Assembly (NCBI RefSeq): GCF_002163855.1
Contig: NZ_CP019332.1
Location: 2,459,145 to 2,523,144 of the forward strand
Origin: Winogradskyella sp. PC-19
GTDB taxonomy: Bacteria > Bacteroidota > Bacteroidia > Flavobacteriales > Flavobacteriaceae
Direction: 5' to 3'
DNA: 64,000 nucleotides
Shown here piece after piece: positions 8,202 through 16,952 of the stretch. Each line of letters opens with the position of its first letter. Positions within the stretch are counted from its first letter, which is position 1. A model generated the notes under the pieces. It was not told the origin of the DNA. It saw nothing but the letters and a program-made list of their open reading frames with translations, and searched no databases. Position numbers and translations under genes: made by a program.

Positions 8202-9714
8202 ACGAGATATATTTGTACGATGCCTTTTTTACCCCATTTTCATTTATAAAACCAAAATATTTTTGAGCATTTTGCCTCCAAGGAAGTCCGCCTACGACTT
8301 CCTTTGGTATTTCCGTAAAATCGTACAAGGTCCATGACATAAATTGAATCTTATTTTCAGAGAAAATGGCTTGGATTTTTTGATGATAATCCGCCTGATC
8401 TTTTTCGCTATGACCTGTAGGATTCCAGATGCCATTGTAAGACGATAATCCAAACTCTGTAATAATAGCTGGCTTATCTTTAATTTTTGATTTTAAAACT
8501 TTATAACTCTCAGAAAGTTTTTCTAAATCTTCATAATAGTGAAATGTTACAAAATCTAATTTATCAACTAATATATTAGCACTTTCTACATTAGACCAAC
8601 CAATGGTAACTGGGTGATTAGGGTCATAAAGTTTTACTACATCTATCATTTTATCTAACCACGTATTTACCAATTCTTTTCCTCTTGATTCAAAATCTAA
8701 ATTAGGCTCATTCTTAATATCCCAACCCATTAGAGCTTCATGATTTTTTATATGGTTAACAACAATCTTAGCATGCCTTTGATTTAATGTCCAATCTAAC
8801 ACCGAATAATCGCCATAAAAATCAAATAGTGTTACTAATACTTTTAAGTCTTTACGTTCTGCAATATCTAAGACTGTAGATAGTTTTTCTAGCTTATCTG
8901 CTTTGATATTAGACTTTCCAAAGTCTTCGTAGGGAACAAAAATCCTGATACTATTTAATCCAGCATTTTTTATGATTTCGAAGTCATTACTTATAATTGA
9001 AGCATCAAAATTATCACCATACATGTCCCAAGGTGTATTTTGCGGATAGTAATTAATACCTTTTATGTTGGAAGTTGATAATGGTTTTTCTTTCTTTTTT
9101 GGGTAATAAAATTCACTACTAGTTTTTACAAGATGTCGTATTCTCCAAAAGCCATCTTCTAATAATAAGATAACTTTATAGGTAGATTTTTCATTTATCT
9201 CTGTTATGAGTTTTTCTCCTTTAAAAATGCGTTTGTATTCAATCACATCCTTATCAGTTAGTACGGCCATTTGCCCATCTTCACTAAAAAATTCTAGATT
9301 AGGGTTGTGGGATAGGCTTGTGCCTTCAATAGAAGTTGTGTTTTCTTTGTTTTGGTCTATTATACCGTATAGATTTAGACGAGCACTCTCTGTGTAATAG
9401 TCATCTAGGCCAATTTTTGTATTAGATTTAAAGGAAATATGCTTTACATACCAAGCGTCTAAATAATCGTTTTCAATAGATCTTAAAGTCTGTTGGTCCA
9501 TTGACCTGCCTTCATTAGTTAATGGACTCCAATTAAATTCTGGCAGATATTGGTCTACTTGTTTAATTTCTGTATGCAACATTTTACTTCGGTCTGCTCC
9601 TGTATTTAGATATGTGAAGATTGCAGCTATTCCATAAATAATTAATGACATAATAACAATGTAGATTAGGAGTATTACACCACGCAATATGTTTTTGTTC
9701 ATACTACTACTCAT
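8191..9714 (-). CDS. Membrane-anchored TIM-barrel glycoside hydrolase with NTF2-like domain
   Basis: The 507-residue protein has one N-terminal membrane segment (residues 9-36). An NTF2-like domain follows at about 73-200 and ends in FWRIRHLVK. A (beta/alpha)8 glycosidase domain covers about 217-505. The pair of catalytic glutamates expected of clan GH-A enzymes is visible: E336 in WDIKNEPN and E420 in ITEFG. It is predicted to sit outside the inner membrane and to cut or edit a glycan; a glycosidase of this kind (PelA, PgaB type) often accompanies exopolysaccharide synthases. The start overlaps the end of the upstream gene by 8 bp, implying translational coupling. A start at the fifth codon (Met) is possible. 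The exact GH family is not resolved. Confidence 0.8.
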   Translation of the reverse strand: MSSSMNKNILRGVILLIYIVIMSLIIYGIAAIFTYLNTGADRSKMLHTEIKQVDQYLPEFNWSPLTNEGRSMDQQTLRSIENDYLDAWYVKHISFKSNTKIGLDDYYTESARLNLYGIIDQNKENTTSIEGTSLSHNPNLEFFSEDGQMAVLTDKDVIEYKRIFKGEKLITEINEKSTYKVILLLEDGFWRIRHLVKTSSEFYYPKKKEKPLSTSNIKGINYYPQNTPWDMYGDNFDASIISNDFEIIKNAGLNSIRIFVPYEDFGKSNIKADKLEKLSTVLDIAERKDLKVLVTLFDFYGDYSVLDWTLNQRHAKIVVNHIKNHEALMGWDIKNEPNLDFESRGKELVNTWLDKMIDVVKLYDPNHPVTIGWSNVESANILVDKLDFVTFHYYEDLEKLSESYKVLKSKIKDKPAIITEFGLSSYNGIWNPTGHSEKDQADYHQKIQAIFSENKIQFMSWTLYDFTEIPKEVVGGLPWRQNAQKYFGFINENGVKKASYKYISSKE

Positions 9715-10921
9715 AGGTGATATTTTTAAAAGATTTGACCAAGCCAGCAGATTCTATAATAAAACTGTAGGTTGATTCTGGATACCTATCGGAATTTAGT
9801 TTAAAGATGCCGAAGCCTTCTAAAGTAGTCACTAATAATTCATCTTCTAAATTATTTTTATTGTAAATTTTTAATCTAATTTTCAGTCCATCTGGGATTT
9901 TCTGATTCATAAAGCTTTTGATAGGTCCAATTTTGATAGTTCTGTTATTATCTAAAAAAGAAACTTCAAAATCTGAGACAGCTTGCTTATAGTTCAACGC
10001 AATACTATTACTATTTGCCATACCTTCAATATACGCTTTGACAGACCATTGGTCTTCCTCATCTGGATGTAATATTTTTGCTGTTGCAACACCATTAATT
10101 GTTGCTCCGAAGGTTTGAGTTTTATTACCGTTTTTATCTGTTATAAAAAAGTTTACAAAGGTTCCATCACTAACAATATTATTATACCTATCTCTTATTA
10201 TTGAAGTTGTAAATGTTGTCATTTGATTACCATCTGCATAATCGTGAATTCGTTTAGCATTAATGGTAAAATCTGTAGGGATGGCTGGCATAACATTGAC
10301 ATCAAACTCTTTTGAGTTAAGTTCTAAGCATTCTGAACTAATTAAAATACGTCCGCTAGGTTGGTAAGAATAGATATTCTTATAAGCAAAACCGTGTTTA
10401 GTAAATACAGAATCACTAACCTGTTTATCCAGAAACTGATGTTTTACTTGGACTTTAGTGCTGTCTTTTAGAGGATTGTCAAGATTGTCAGTTGGTATAG
10501 TAACAAGCATAGTGTAATCTGTTTTGCCAGCCTCAATACTTGGAGGTCCAAGGTAGCTTTCTATTGTTTTAATAGCTTCTCTAGGTTTTATGTCAATTTG
10601 CCCACGAATTGTATTTGTTGGTGTGATTAGTTGCCAATTTAAAACACCGGATTTTTTAGATAGTGCTATCGGAATTTTAAATATGAGCGCCTTATTATTG
10701 ATTTTAGGATCTAATAACGCAGAACCATAACTATTTGAGCAATATAATTGAACATCTGAGTTTGAGGTAAAACTAAACTTAAGACTTATATCTGCTCCAG
10801 CAACGTAAGTGGTCGTTTGGCTTAAAAGTTTATAATCTGATACATCATTGGTATCTCTCGCTCTGTTTGGAGAGACAATGATTAAAAACCAAAGCAATAT
10901 GTAAAAATGTTTAGCTGTCAT
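9707..10921 (-). CDS. Exported protein with Ig-like/beta-sandwich repeats
   Basis: The 404-residue protein starts with a hydrophobic signal segment (FYILLWFLIIVSP). Beyond that I see no catalytic motif. The sequence is beta-rich with several Ig-like units. One near residues 230-310 (IRDRYNNIVSDGTFVNFFI, then GKT-like NGVATAKIL) resembles the invasin/Big_1 type found in adhesins. It is the middle gene of a three-gene minus-strand operon. Its start codon overlaps the stop of the large membrane protein by one base, and its end overlaps the glycosidase start by eight. The tight coupling suggests that the three products form one envelope complex, perhaps with this one as a periplasmic binding or scaffold subunit. 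Function is not established. Confidence 0.7.
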   Translation of the reverse strand: MTAKHFYILLWFLIIVSPNRARDTNDVSDYKLLSQTTTYVAGADISLKFSFTSNSDVQLYCSNSYGSALLDPKINNKALIFKIPIALSKKSGVLNWQLITPTNTIRGQIDIKPREAIKTIESYLGPPSIEAGKTDYTMLVTIPTDNLDNPLKDSTKVQVKHQFLDKQVSDSVFTKHGFAYKNIYSYQPSGRILISSECLELNSKEFDVNVMPAIPTDFTINAKRIHDYADGNQMTTFTTSIIRDRYNNIVSDGTFVNFFITDKNGNKTQTFGATINGVATAKILHPDEEDQWSVKAYIEGMANSNSIALNYKQAVSDFEVSFLDNNRTIKIGPIKSFMNQKIPDGLKIRLKIYNKNNLEDELLVTTLEGFGIFKLNSDRYPESTYSFIIESAGLVKSFKNITYE

Positions 10922-13900
10922 TAATTAGGACTTCCTATATATGTGTTCACTTCTAATTTTATGAAATTATATGTTTTATGTTCTATGTTTTGAAGTTCTT
11001 TTTTATTGTGGTTTGTAATTCTATTTGCAATTATTTTGTCTGAAATAGCTGTATTTGGCAGACCATTTACATAACAATTACTCATGTCCTCGTTAATAAC
11101 TTCTACGGCTGAGTTGTCAATAATTTTATATTTAAAAACACCTTGCCGTTGTTGTCTTACACCTTCTGTAATGAATAAATGATCAACCCATTTTATTTTT
11201 TTGTCTTTACTGTAATATGAGACCAACAGCTGAGGTATAGTTACCTCTTCCGTACCCATATTTACTATAGTTCCATATACATAGTTTACTTCGGATTTGG
11301 ATACTGAGATAGCCGTATTTTTAAATAAATCAGAACCAGAGACGTTCCCAGCGGCTTGAAGATTAAATTTAGTTGGTTGTTCTTCAAATGCAATTGGGGT
11401 AAACTCATCAGGGTTAAATGTTTTGGGAATAGAGTCTTTAGTTTGTGACCATGCAATACCCTCAAAATTTATTCTAAAAGATGTTACCTCTTTAGGTAAC
11501 AGTTTGTGTTTTACATGATATTTGGCATTATATGTGGCTAGCTCTTTATTGTTATCATTGTATAGCGTACCCTTTAGGACCACATCAGATGGGACGTTAT
11601 CGATATTTTGAATTTCACCAATGATAGCATAACTGCCTTTGTGTTTTACAAGTTTGGCAGTTAAAATCTCGAGTACAGGTTGTTTTAAAACGTCTTCATG
11701 ATGTGTTTGCTCTGTAGTTATGCGTCTTCTACCTTGATTAAAATAAGTTGTTTTGTTATCAGAATATAATTGGTCTGGCGGAAGGTCAGTAGGTTTATCT
11801 TCAGGTTGTAAGTACCACTTGCCATTGACTTTAATAAGCTTTTTAAAGTCTATTTTTTCAATCATCTCTAAAGGTGTTATCCAATCTGTTGTTACCTTTA
11901 AGCTTGCTAAATCACCTGTTTGACTAATAGTTTCTGTTGTAAGAGATTCTAGTTTTGCATATGAGCTTAATAATCCATCGGTTACAGATATCTCTAACAT
12001 ATATTGTGCTATAGAAAGCTCACTTTTTGGATTGATTAAACTGTGTGCTTTTTCAAACTCTTTAAAATCAAGCGCATCATAGTAAGTCAAAACGGCATTC
12101 TCTGGCGAATGATGTGATTCATTTTTTATATAAAAAAAATACACGCCGTAGACCACGAAAATTGCTAAAATAACAGACCAAATATGAGTTATACGTAAAA
12201 CACTTCTAGAGAATTTTGAATAGTTATTCTGAAATTTCATAAATACAGGTGGCGCAGTAATTCTAGTTTTTAACGCATGGACTAGCAAGAATTGAACATT
12301 CAAAATAAAAGCAATCAAGACGCTTAAGAACGGCATTGTACCCCATAGTATTTTTTGCCAAGTAGCTACATCATCTTTTGGTAAAATAGATGACAATGGA
12401 GGAACATTTAATTTTTCCCATACCATAATACCATTTTCTAATTGGCGTAATCTTTGCCAGCCACAGAAATATAAAATAGGATCATAAAATTTATCATTAG
12501 AAAAAATATATTTCAGATTGTATTTTTCTGGCGTGGTCAAAAACTGCTGTAACGAACCAATTCCTTCTACGCCTTTAAACTTTGAGTTTTCTAGGCGTTC
12601 TGTAGGTCGTGTAGTGAGTTCAGGAAGTCGTCTAGCAGAATGATAATTTCCATCTACAGATAGCGCATTGGTTTGTGCTGATAACCAAGCCATCTGATCT
12701 CCAAAACCCAAGGTCATGTAACGCCATTGGTCGTGTTGATCTTGATTAAGAAAATTTACAATGGGTAACATTTTAATCTTCTGCGGTTGTGATGGCTTAA
12801 AATAGCCAAGACTCATTGTAAATATGGTCATAAATAAAAAGAGCCCTGCTAAAATACCACCTGAAATTCTATGAAAAACAGCACCAAATTTATTCTGAAT
12901 GAGAGACTTTAAATCGCCTTCTACAAAACGATAAGCAAACTCGCCAAATAATGGTAAGGACATTATTGAAGCCCAAAGCGTAAATCTATCTAGGGTTAAT
13001 ATGTTAAATGCAGTTTCACCAAGTACCATTCTTGGAATTGGAGTAGTGCCACCTGTTCCTAAAACAAAGAGTATTGTAATAGATAACCCAAAAAAGAGAT
13101 ACCGCTTGCTGTAGTATCTATAAAAAATATAAGGTAATAATATGAGTAAAATCCCCCAAGGGATTAAAAAGAAAACCAATCCTGAAGACGTGATTTCAAG
13201 AAAATTATCTCTCGAGCCATGTGGTATTGGTACCTGGGTAATAGGGTTGTTTTTAGAGTTTATCCAATACGGTAGTATGCATCCAATAATTATAGTTAAA
13301 GACAGCATACCAAAGCTAATAATACGTTTAAAGAGTTTAAAGAAACTATTGATAAACACCTTTATAGTCACTTCTTTTATGGTCTTTACCTTTTCTTTAG
13401 CATCATTCATGATAACCATTCCTATTAAAGGAAAAATGAAAAATATCATACCAAAGATTGGGGTGACATGATGAGAAGTAACTGTGACTGCTATTAAGGA
13501 TAAGGACGTACCTAGGTAACGTTTTTTACCTGTTTTAAGCCATAAGTATATCTCTGGTAATGCATGCATAAGTATAGAGATACCAATGATACCCGGTAAT
13601 TGACCAAAAATATGAAGGGTTTCTACAAATGAGGAAGAAAACACGGCAAGTACAGCGGCATAACCAGCAACAGTTCTATTTGCCGACATAAGAAGCGAAA
13701 ATCTGTAAACGCCAGTTATAAAAAGTATAATACCCAAAAGCGCAACTGTAAACATTCCAAACTTTAATCCTCCAATTAATGAGAGTGCGGCAATGGATTG
13801 ATGGACTAATGGAGGATAACTCATAACAGTAAAACCGGTATACCATTTTGTGTTCCATGGTTCAAACCAACTCGATGAATAATGGTCTGCAAAAAATAAG

Positions 13901-14010
13901 TGTATCAAAGCATCATAGGTAGTTTCTAAAGTAAAGAAGATAGAAGTACCATGAAACGCAATACCAATGAGTAGTGCAGCAATAAGATATTTATTTGAAG
14001 TGTTTTTCAC
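10921..14010 (-). CDS. Large membrane protein, GT-C/PTPS-related type, with NTF2-like and FxLYD-like C-terminal domains
   Basis: The 1029-residue protein has about 12 membrane segments in its first 600 residues. The first periplasmic loop carries acidic and His residues (D33, H37 in DALIHLFFADHY) followed by a conserved YPPLVH. This matches the 6-pyruvoyl-tetrahydropterin-synthase-related membrane family, which has the topology of GT-C glycosyltransferases using lipid-linked donors. After the last segment (about 610-630) comes an NTF2-like domain (about 640-740, YYDALDFKEFEKAHSLI ending in GKWYLQPED). Two FxLYD-like beta domains then occupy about 770-1000. The same NTF2-like fold occurs in the glycosidase encoded two genes downstream. 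It heads the coupled minus-strand operon. A role in transferring sugar to an exported glycan is inference. Confidence 0.7.
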   Translation of the reverse strand: MKNTSNKYLIAALLIGIAFHGTSIFFTLETTYDALIHLFFADHYSSSWFEPWNTKWYTGFTVMSYPPLVHQSIAALSLIGGLKFGMFTVALLGIILFITGVYRFSLLMSANRTVAGYAAVLAVFSSSFVETLHIFGQLPGIIGISILMHALPEIYLWLKTGKKRYLGTSLSLIAVTVTSHHVTPIFGMIFFIFPLIGMVIMNDAKEKVKTIKEVTIKVFINSFFKLFKRIISFGMLSLTIIIGCILPYWINSKNNPITQVPIPHGSRDNFLEITSSGLVFFLIPWGILLILLPYIFYRYYSKRYLFFGLSITILFVLGTGGTTPIPRMVLGETAFNILTLDRFTLWASIMSLPLFGEFAYRFVEGDLKSLIQNKFGAVFHRISGGILAGLFLFMTIFTMSLGYFKPSQPQKIKMLPIVNFLNQDQHDQWRYMTLGFGDQMAWLSAQTNALSVDGNYHSARRLPELTTRPTERLENSKFKGVEGIGSLQQFLTTPEKYNLKYIFSNDKFYDPILYFCGWQRLRQLENGIMVWEKLNVPPLSSILPKDDVATWQKILWGTMPFLSVLIAFILNVQFLLVHALKTRITAPPVFMKFQNNYSKFSRSVLRITHIWSVILAIFVVYGVYFFYIKNESHHSPENAVLTYYDALDFKEFEKAHSLINPKSELSIAQYMLEISVTDGLLSSYAKLESLTTETISQTGDLASLKVTTDWITPLEMIEKIDFKKLIKVNGKWYLQPEDKPTDLPPDQLYSDNKTTYFNQGRRRITTEQTHHEDVLKQPVLEILTAKLVKHKGSYAIIGEIQNIDNVPSDVVLKGTLYNDNNKELATYNAKYHVKHKLLPKEVTSFRINFEGIAWSQTKDSIPKTFNPDEFTPIAFEEQPTKFNLQAAGNVSGSDLFKNTAISVSKSEVNYVYGTIVNMGTEEVTIPQLLVSYYSKDKKIKWVDHLFITEGVRQQRQGVFKYKIIDNSAVEVINEDMSNCYVNGLPNTAISDKIIANRITNHNKKELQNIEHKTYNFIKLEVNTYIGSPN

Positions 14011-14073
14011 TAAGCAGTATAGGTCTTAAGTCTACAGTGTAAAGATATATAAATAAAAAAGCCATTTGATTTT

Positions 14074-14104
14074 TAATCATCTACACCATTTTACCATTCG
14101 TCTA
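14074..14104 (+). promoter_or_regulatory. Candidate LytTR-type operator, site C
   Basis: TAATCATCTA at 14074 and CATTCGTCTA at 14095 start exactly 21 bp apart, and each is followed by CA. The site lies between the divergent large membrane protein gene and the receiver-GT2 gene. A weak -7-like ACTTTTTG at 14133-14140 faces the receiver-GT2 gene, at nearly the same distance as in sites A and B. Confidence 0.55.
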
Positions 14105-14194
14105 CACTTAGAAGCGCATTAGTCTAAATTAAACTTTTTGAAGACGCTTTAAAACTAATTTTGAGGTATAATTAAAACAATAAAATAAATTATT

Positions 14195-15382
14195 ATGAAG
14201 GTTTTAGCAATAGATGATCAACAATTAGTACTCCTTCCATTACAAAAAAGATTAATGGATTTAGGATACGAAGTTAAAATAGAAACTGATGCTTCTAATG
14301 GTCTAAAGACTTACGATGTATTTAATCCAGACTTAGTAATAGTAGATTTAAACATGCCAAATGTATCGGGTTTTGAGGTGATCAATCATATAAGAGTAAA
14401 AAGAGCTTCTCAAACGCCTATTATGATTTTGTCTGGTAATACTCAAGACGATGCAATAACAGCTGCTTTTGATTTAGGTGTTAACGATTATATGAAAAAA
14501 CCATTAAGCCTTGTAGAAATATGCGCAAGAGTTAAAAACTTAATCGGTGCACCACAAATGCAAAACCAATCTGTTACAGCATCTAATATTATAATTCAGC
14601 AAAGATGTGTTGGTGTTGTTATCCCTTGTTATAATGAAGAGGAACGTTTATTAAGTGAAGAGTTTTTAGATTTTGTAAATACAAATTCGGGCTACCATTT
14701 ATGTTTTGTTAACGATGGAAGTAAAGATAATACTTTAAATGTTCTTAAGGATTTGCAAAAAGGAAGAGAAGACTATATCACTGTTTATGATTGCGAAAAA
14801 AATGGAGGTAAAGCTGAAGCTGTAAGACTCGGAATGTTACACATGTCTAAAAAAGAGGATTTAGATTATATAGGGTTTTTAGATGCCGATTTATCTACTG
14901 ACTTAGCGGATTTTGACGATTTGGTTAAAACTATAGAAACATCAGATTTTAAAATTGTAAGTGGATCTCGTATTTCTAGAATGGGAGCAAATATCACAAA
15001 AGAATCAGCACGTAAGATTATTAGTTTAACGATTAATTACATCATAAGAAAAATTCTTTCCATGGATTTTAAAGATACACAATGTGGTGCTAAGATTTTT
15101 CATAAAGATGTTATAGATATAGCCTTTAAAGAAAAGTTTGTTACTCAGTGGATTTTTGATGTTGAAATTTTCAAAAGAATGACAATGCATTTTGGACTAA
15201 CTAAAGCTAAGTCAATGTTATGTGAACAACCATTAAAAAGATGGATACATACCGATGGCTCTAAATTATCAATGAAAGATTCAGTAAAAATAGTTTTTCA
15301 ATTAGCACAAATAGCTTGGGTGTATAGAAACAAGAAAGAATACGTAAAGTATGACACAAAAGGCGAAATAGAAATCATATAA
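14195..15382 (+). CDS. CheY-like receiver domain fused to a family 2 glycosyltransferase
   Basis: Residues 1-118 form a complete receiver domain. It has the acidic pair D7-D8, the phospho-acceptor D51 (VIVDLNMPN), S80 in MILSGN and K102 in MKKPLS. A short linker leads to a GT2 domain from about residue 138. This has GVVIPCYNEEERL, FVNDGSKDNT, NGGKAEAVRLG and the metal-binding FLDADLSTD, and resembles dolichyl-phosphate-mannose-synthase-like enzymes. No membrane segment follows, so it should be cytoplasmic. All receiver switch residues are present, so phosphorylation could control the transferase directly; that is inference. It starts an operon with a GT2-like protein and ManA and has candidate site C upstream. 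Response regulators with an enzymatic glycosyltransferase output are uncommon. Confidence 0.9.
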   Translation: MKVLAIDDQQLVLLPLQKRLMDLGYEVKIETDASNGLKTYDVFNPDLVIVDLNMPNVSGFEVINHIRVKRASQTPIMILSGNTQDDAITAAFDLGVNDYMKKPLSLVEICARVKNLIGAPQMQNQSVTASNIIIQQRCVGVVIPCYNEEERLLSEEFLDFVNTNSGYHLCFVNDGSKDNTLNVLKDLQKGREDYITVYDCEKNGGKAEAVRLGMLHMSKKEDLDYIGFLDADLSTDLADFDDLVKTIETSDFKIVSGSRISRMGANITKESARKIISLTINYIIRKILSMDFKDTQCGAKIFHKDVIDIAFKEKFVTQWIFDVEIFKRMTMHFGLTKAKSMLCEQPLKRWIHTDGSKLSMKDSVKIVFQLAQIAWVYRNKKEYVKYDTKGEIEII

Positions 15383-15395
15383 GCTACTAAACATA

Positions 15396-15887
15396 ATGAA
15401 GTTAGGAATCATAATAATTTTTAGAAACAATGCAGATAAAATTGATATTGAAGCTATCTCGAAAAGCCTAAAATCTGTAAGTGATTTGGTCTTGTGTGTA
15501 GTAGATAATCAAAGCAAAGATGATACACTAGAAAAGCTTAAAGAAGTCAGAGAAAATTCTTCAAACGTTGAGGTTGTAGAAATTAAAAAACATAGCACTT
15601 TAGAAGCAGCAAAAAAAGCTGGAGCTCGGTTTATGTTCAATACTTATAATTTAAAACATCTAGGCTTTATAGATGTTAATGCTATAGAAAAAAATACCCT
15701 AGATGTTAATAATGTAATAGAGTTAGTTTGCCAAAGTCAAGGTTCTATAATCGATTTTGATAAAGAATTAAAAAGAGAGACACAAGTTCGGCAGACTTTT
15801 TTTAAAAGTATCTTTTCTGTACTAGATTTTCTTAAACAGAATCATTTAAATAATTCATCTGACACTACTTTTTTGTCAACAACTTAA
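15396..15887 (+). CDS. Short GT2-like protein, probably catalytically inactive
   Basis: The 163-residue protein follows the fold order of a family 2 glycosyltransferase. It has KLGIIIIFRNNADKI, then CVVDNQSKDDTLEKL, a helix with AAKKAGARF, then HLGFIDVNAIEKN. The DxD metal-binding motif expected after LGFID is replaced by DVN. The protein stops about 60 residues later, far shorter than a full GT2 (about 230-300). No frameshift is visible, and the last 40 residues are a non-homologous-looking tail. It lies 13 bp after the receiver-GT2 fusion and 11 bp before manA, so it is co-transcribed with both. It may be a pseudo-enzyme partner of the fusion or a decaying gene. Confidence 0.7.
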   Translation: MKLGIIIIFRNNADKIDIEAISKSLKSVSDLVLCVVDNQSKDDTLEKLKEVRENSSNVEVVEIKKHSTLEAAKKAGARFMFNTYNLKHLGFIDVNAIEKNTLDVNNVIELVCQSQGSIIDFDKELKRETQVRQTFFKSIFSVLDFLKQNHLNNSSDTTFLSTT

Positions 15888-15898
15888 AAAAATAAATC

Positions 15899-16867
15899 AT
15901 GCAAGCATATCCAATAAAATTCAGACCAATACTCAAAGAAAAAATTTGGGGTGGACAAAAGCTCAATAAATTATTTAGAAAAGCATCTAACTCTACAAAT
16001 TTGGGCGAGAGTTGGGAAATTTCAGGAGTAGAAAATAATATTTCTGTAGTTGCAAATGGTATTTACAAAGGAAAAACGTTAAATGACTTAATTACTTCTT
16101 ACAAGAGTAGTTTTTTAGGTTCAGAAAATATCAAAACCTATGGCGAGAATTTTCCTTTACTTATTAAGTATTTAGACGCAAATACAAATCTTTCTGTACA
16201 GGTTCATCCTGATGATAAGATGGCTAATAAGTATCATAATTCATTTGGAAAAACAGAAATGTGGTATGTGATGGATAGCGAAGAAGATGCCGAAATTATT
16301 GTAGGATTGAAGGACGAAAACTTAGATAAAAATAAACTAGCTGAAATAAATAAGAATAACGTCAGTGATATATTCAACGCTGTAAAAGTAAAAAAAGGAG
16401 ATAGTTATTTTATTCCGGCTGGTAAAGTGCACGCCATTGGAGCAGGAGTGGTTGTTGCAGAAATACAGCAGACAAGTGATATTACTTACCGTGTTTATGA
16501 TTGGGATAGAGAAGATAGTAATGGTCAAAAAAGAGAACTCCATATAGACTTAGCTCAACAAGCAACAAAAGTTTTTTCTTCAAGTGGAAAGGTAAGTCAT
16601 AATACTCAAAATTGTACAACTGCTAATTTAGTGGACTGTAATTATTTTACAACAAATGAATTTACTGTTTCTGAATCTATGGTTAAAAATTACAAAAGTT
16701 TAGACTCATTTGTAATCTATATGTGTGTGGAAGGAAGACTTAAGGTAACAATTAATGGTCTTTCAGAATTTCTTGCTGAAGGAGAAACTATATTGATTCC
16801 TGCTAATTGCGAAGAGGTAATTTTGGATTCTCAATCTTCAAAACTATTAGAGGTTTACATAGATTAA
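15899..16867 (+). CDS. manA: Mannose-6-phosphate isomerase, class I
   Basis: Interconverts fructose 6-phosphate and mannose 6-phosphate, feeding GDP-mannose for glycan synthesis. The 322-residue length fits the short Bacteroidota/Bacillus form. Metal-site motifs are visible: VQVHPDD, GKTEMWYV and PAGKVHAIG. The family signature EIQQTSDITYRVYDWDR is also present. The second cupin-like half ends in FLAEGETILIPAN. It is the last gene of the operon that starts with the receiver-GT2 fusion, which suggests that the polymer made here contains mannose or a mannose-derived sugar (inference). Confidence 0.93.
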   Translation: MQAYPIKFRPILKEKIWGGQKLNKLFRKASNSTNLGESWEISGVENNISVVANGIYKGKTLNDLITSYKSSFLGSENIKTYGENFPLLIKYLDANTNLSVQVHPDDKMANKYHNSFGKTEMWYVMDSEEDAEIIVGLKDENLDKNKLAEINKNNVSDIFNAVKVKKGDSYFIPAGKVHAIGAGVVVAEIQQTSDITYRVYDWDREDSNGQKRELHIDLAQQATKVFSSSGKVSHNTQNCTTANLVDCNYFTTNEFTVSESMVKNYKSLDSFVIYMCVEGRLKVTINGLSEFLAEGETILIPANCEEVILDSQSSKLLEVYID

Positions 16868-16952
16868 ATGAATAGACATTTTAGTGTATTGTTTTAGTGA
16901 GTTGATTAAGATATGGGTTCCTTACTAAAGCTAAAAAAGTATATATTTACAT

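Noticed and set aside
14025-14036. A fifth copy of the operator half-site (CTTAAGTCTACA)
   Set aside because: It has no partner 21 bp away and is 49 bp from site C, so it may be chance.
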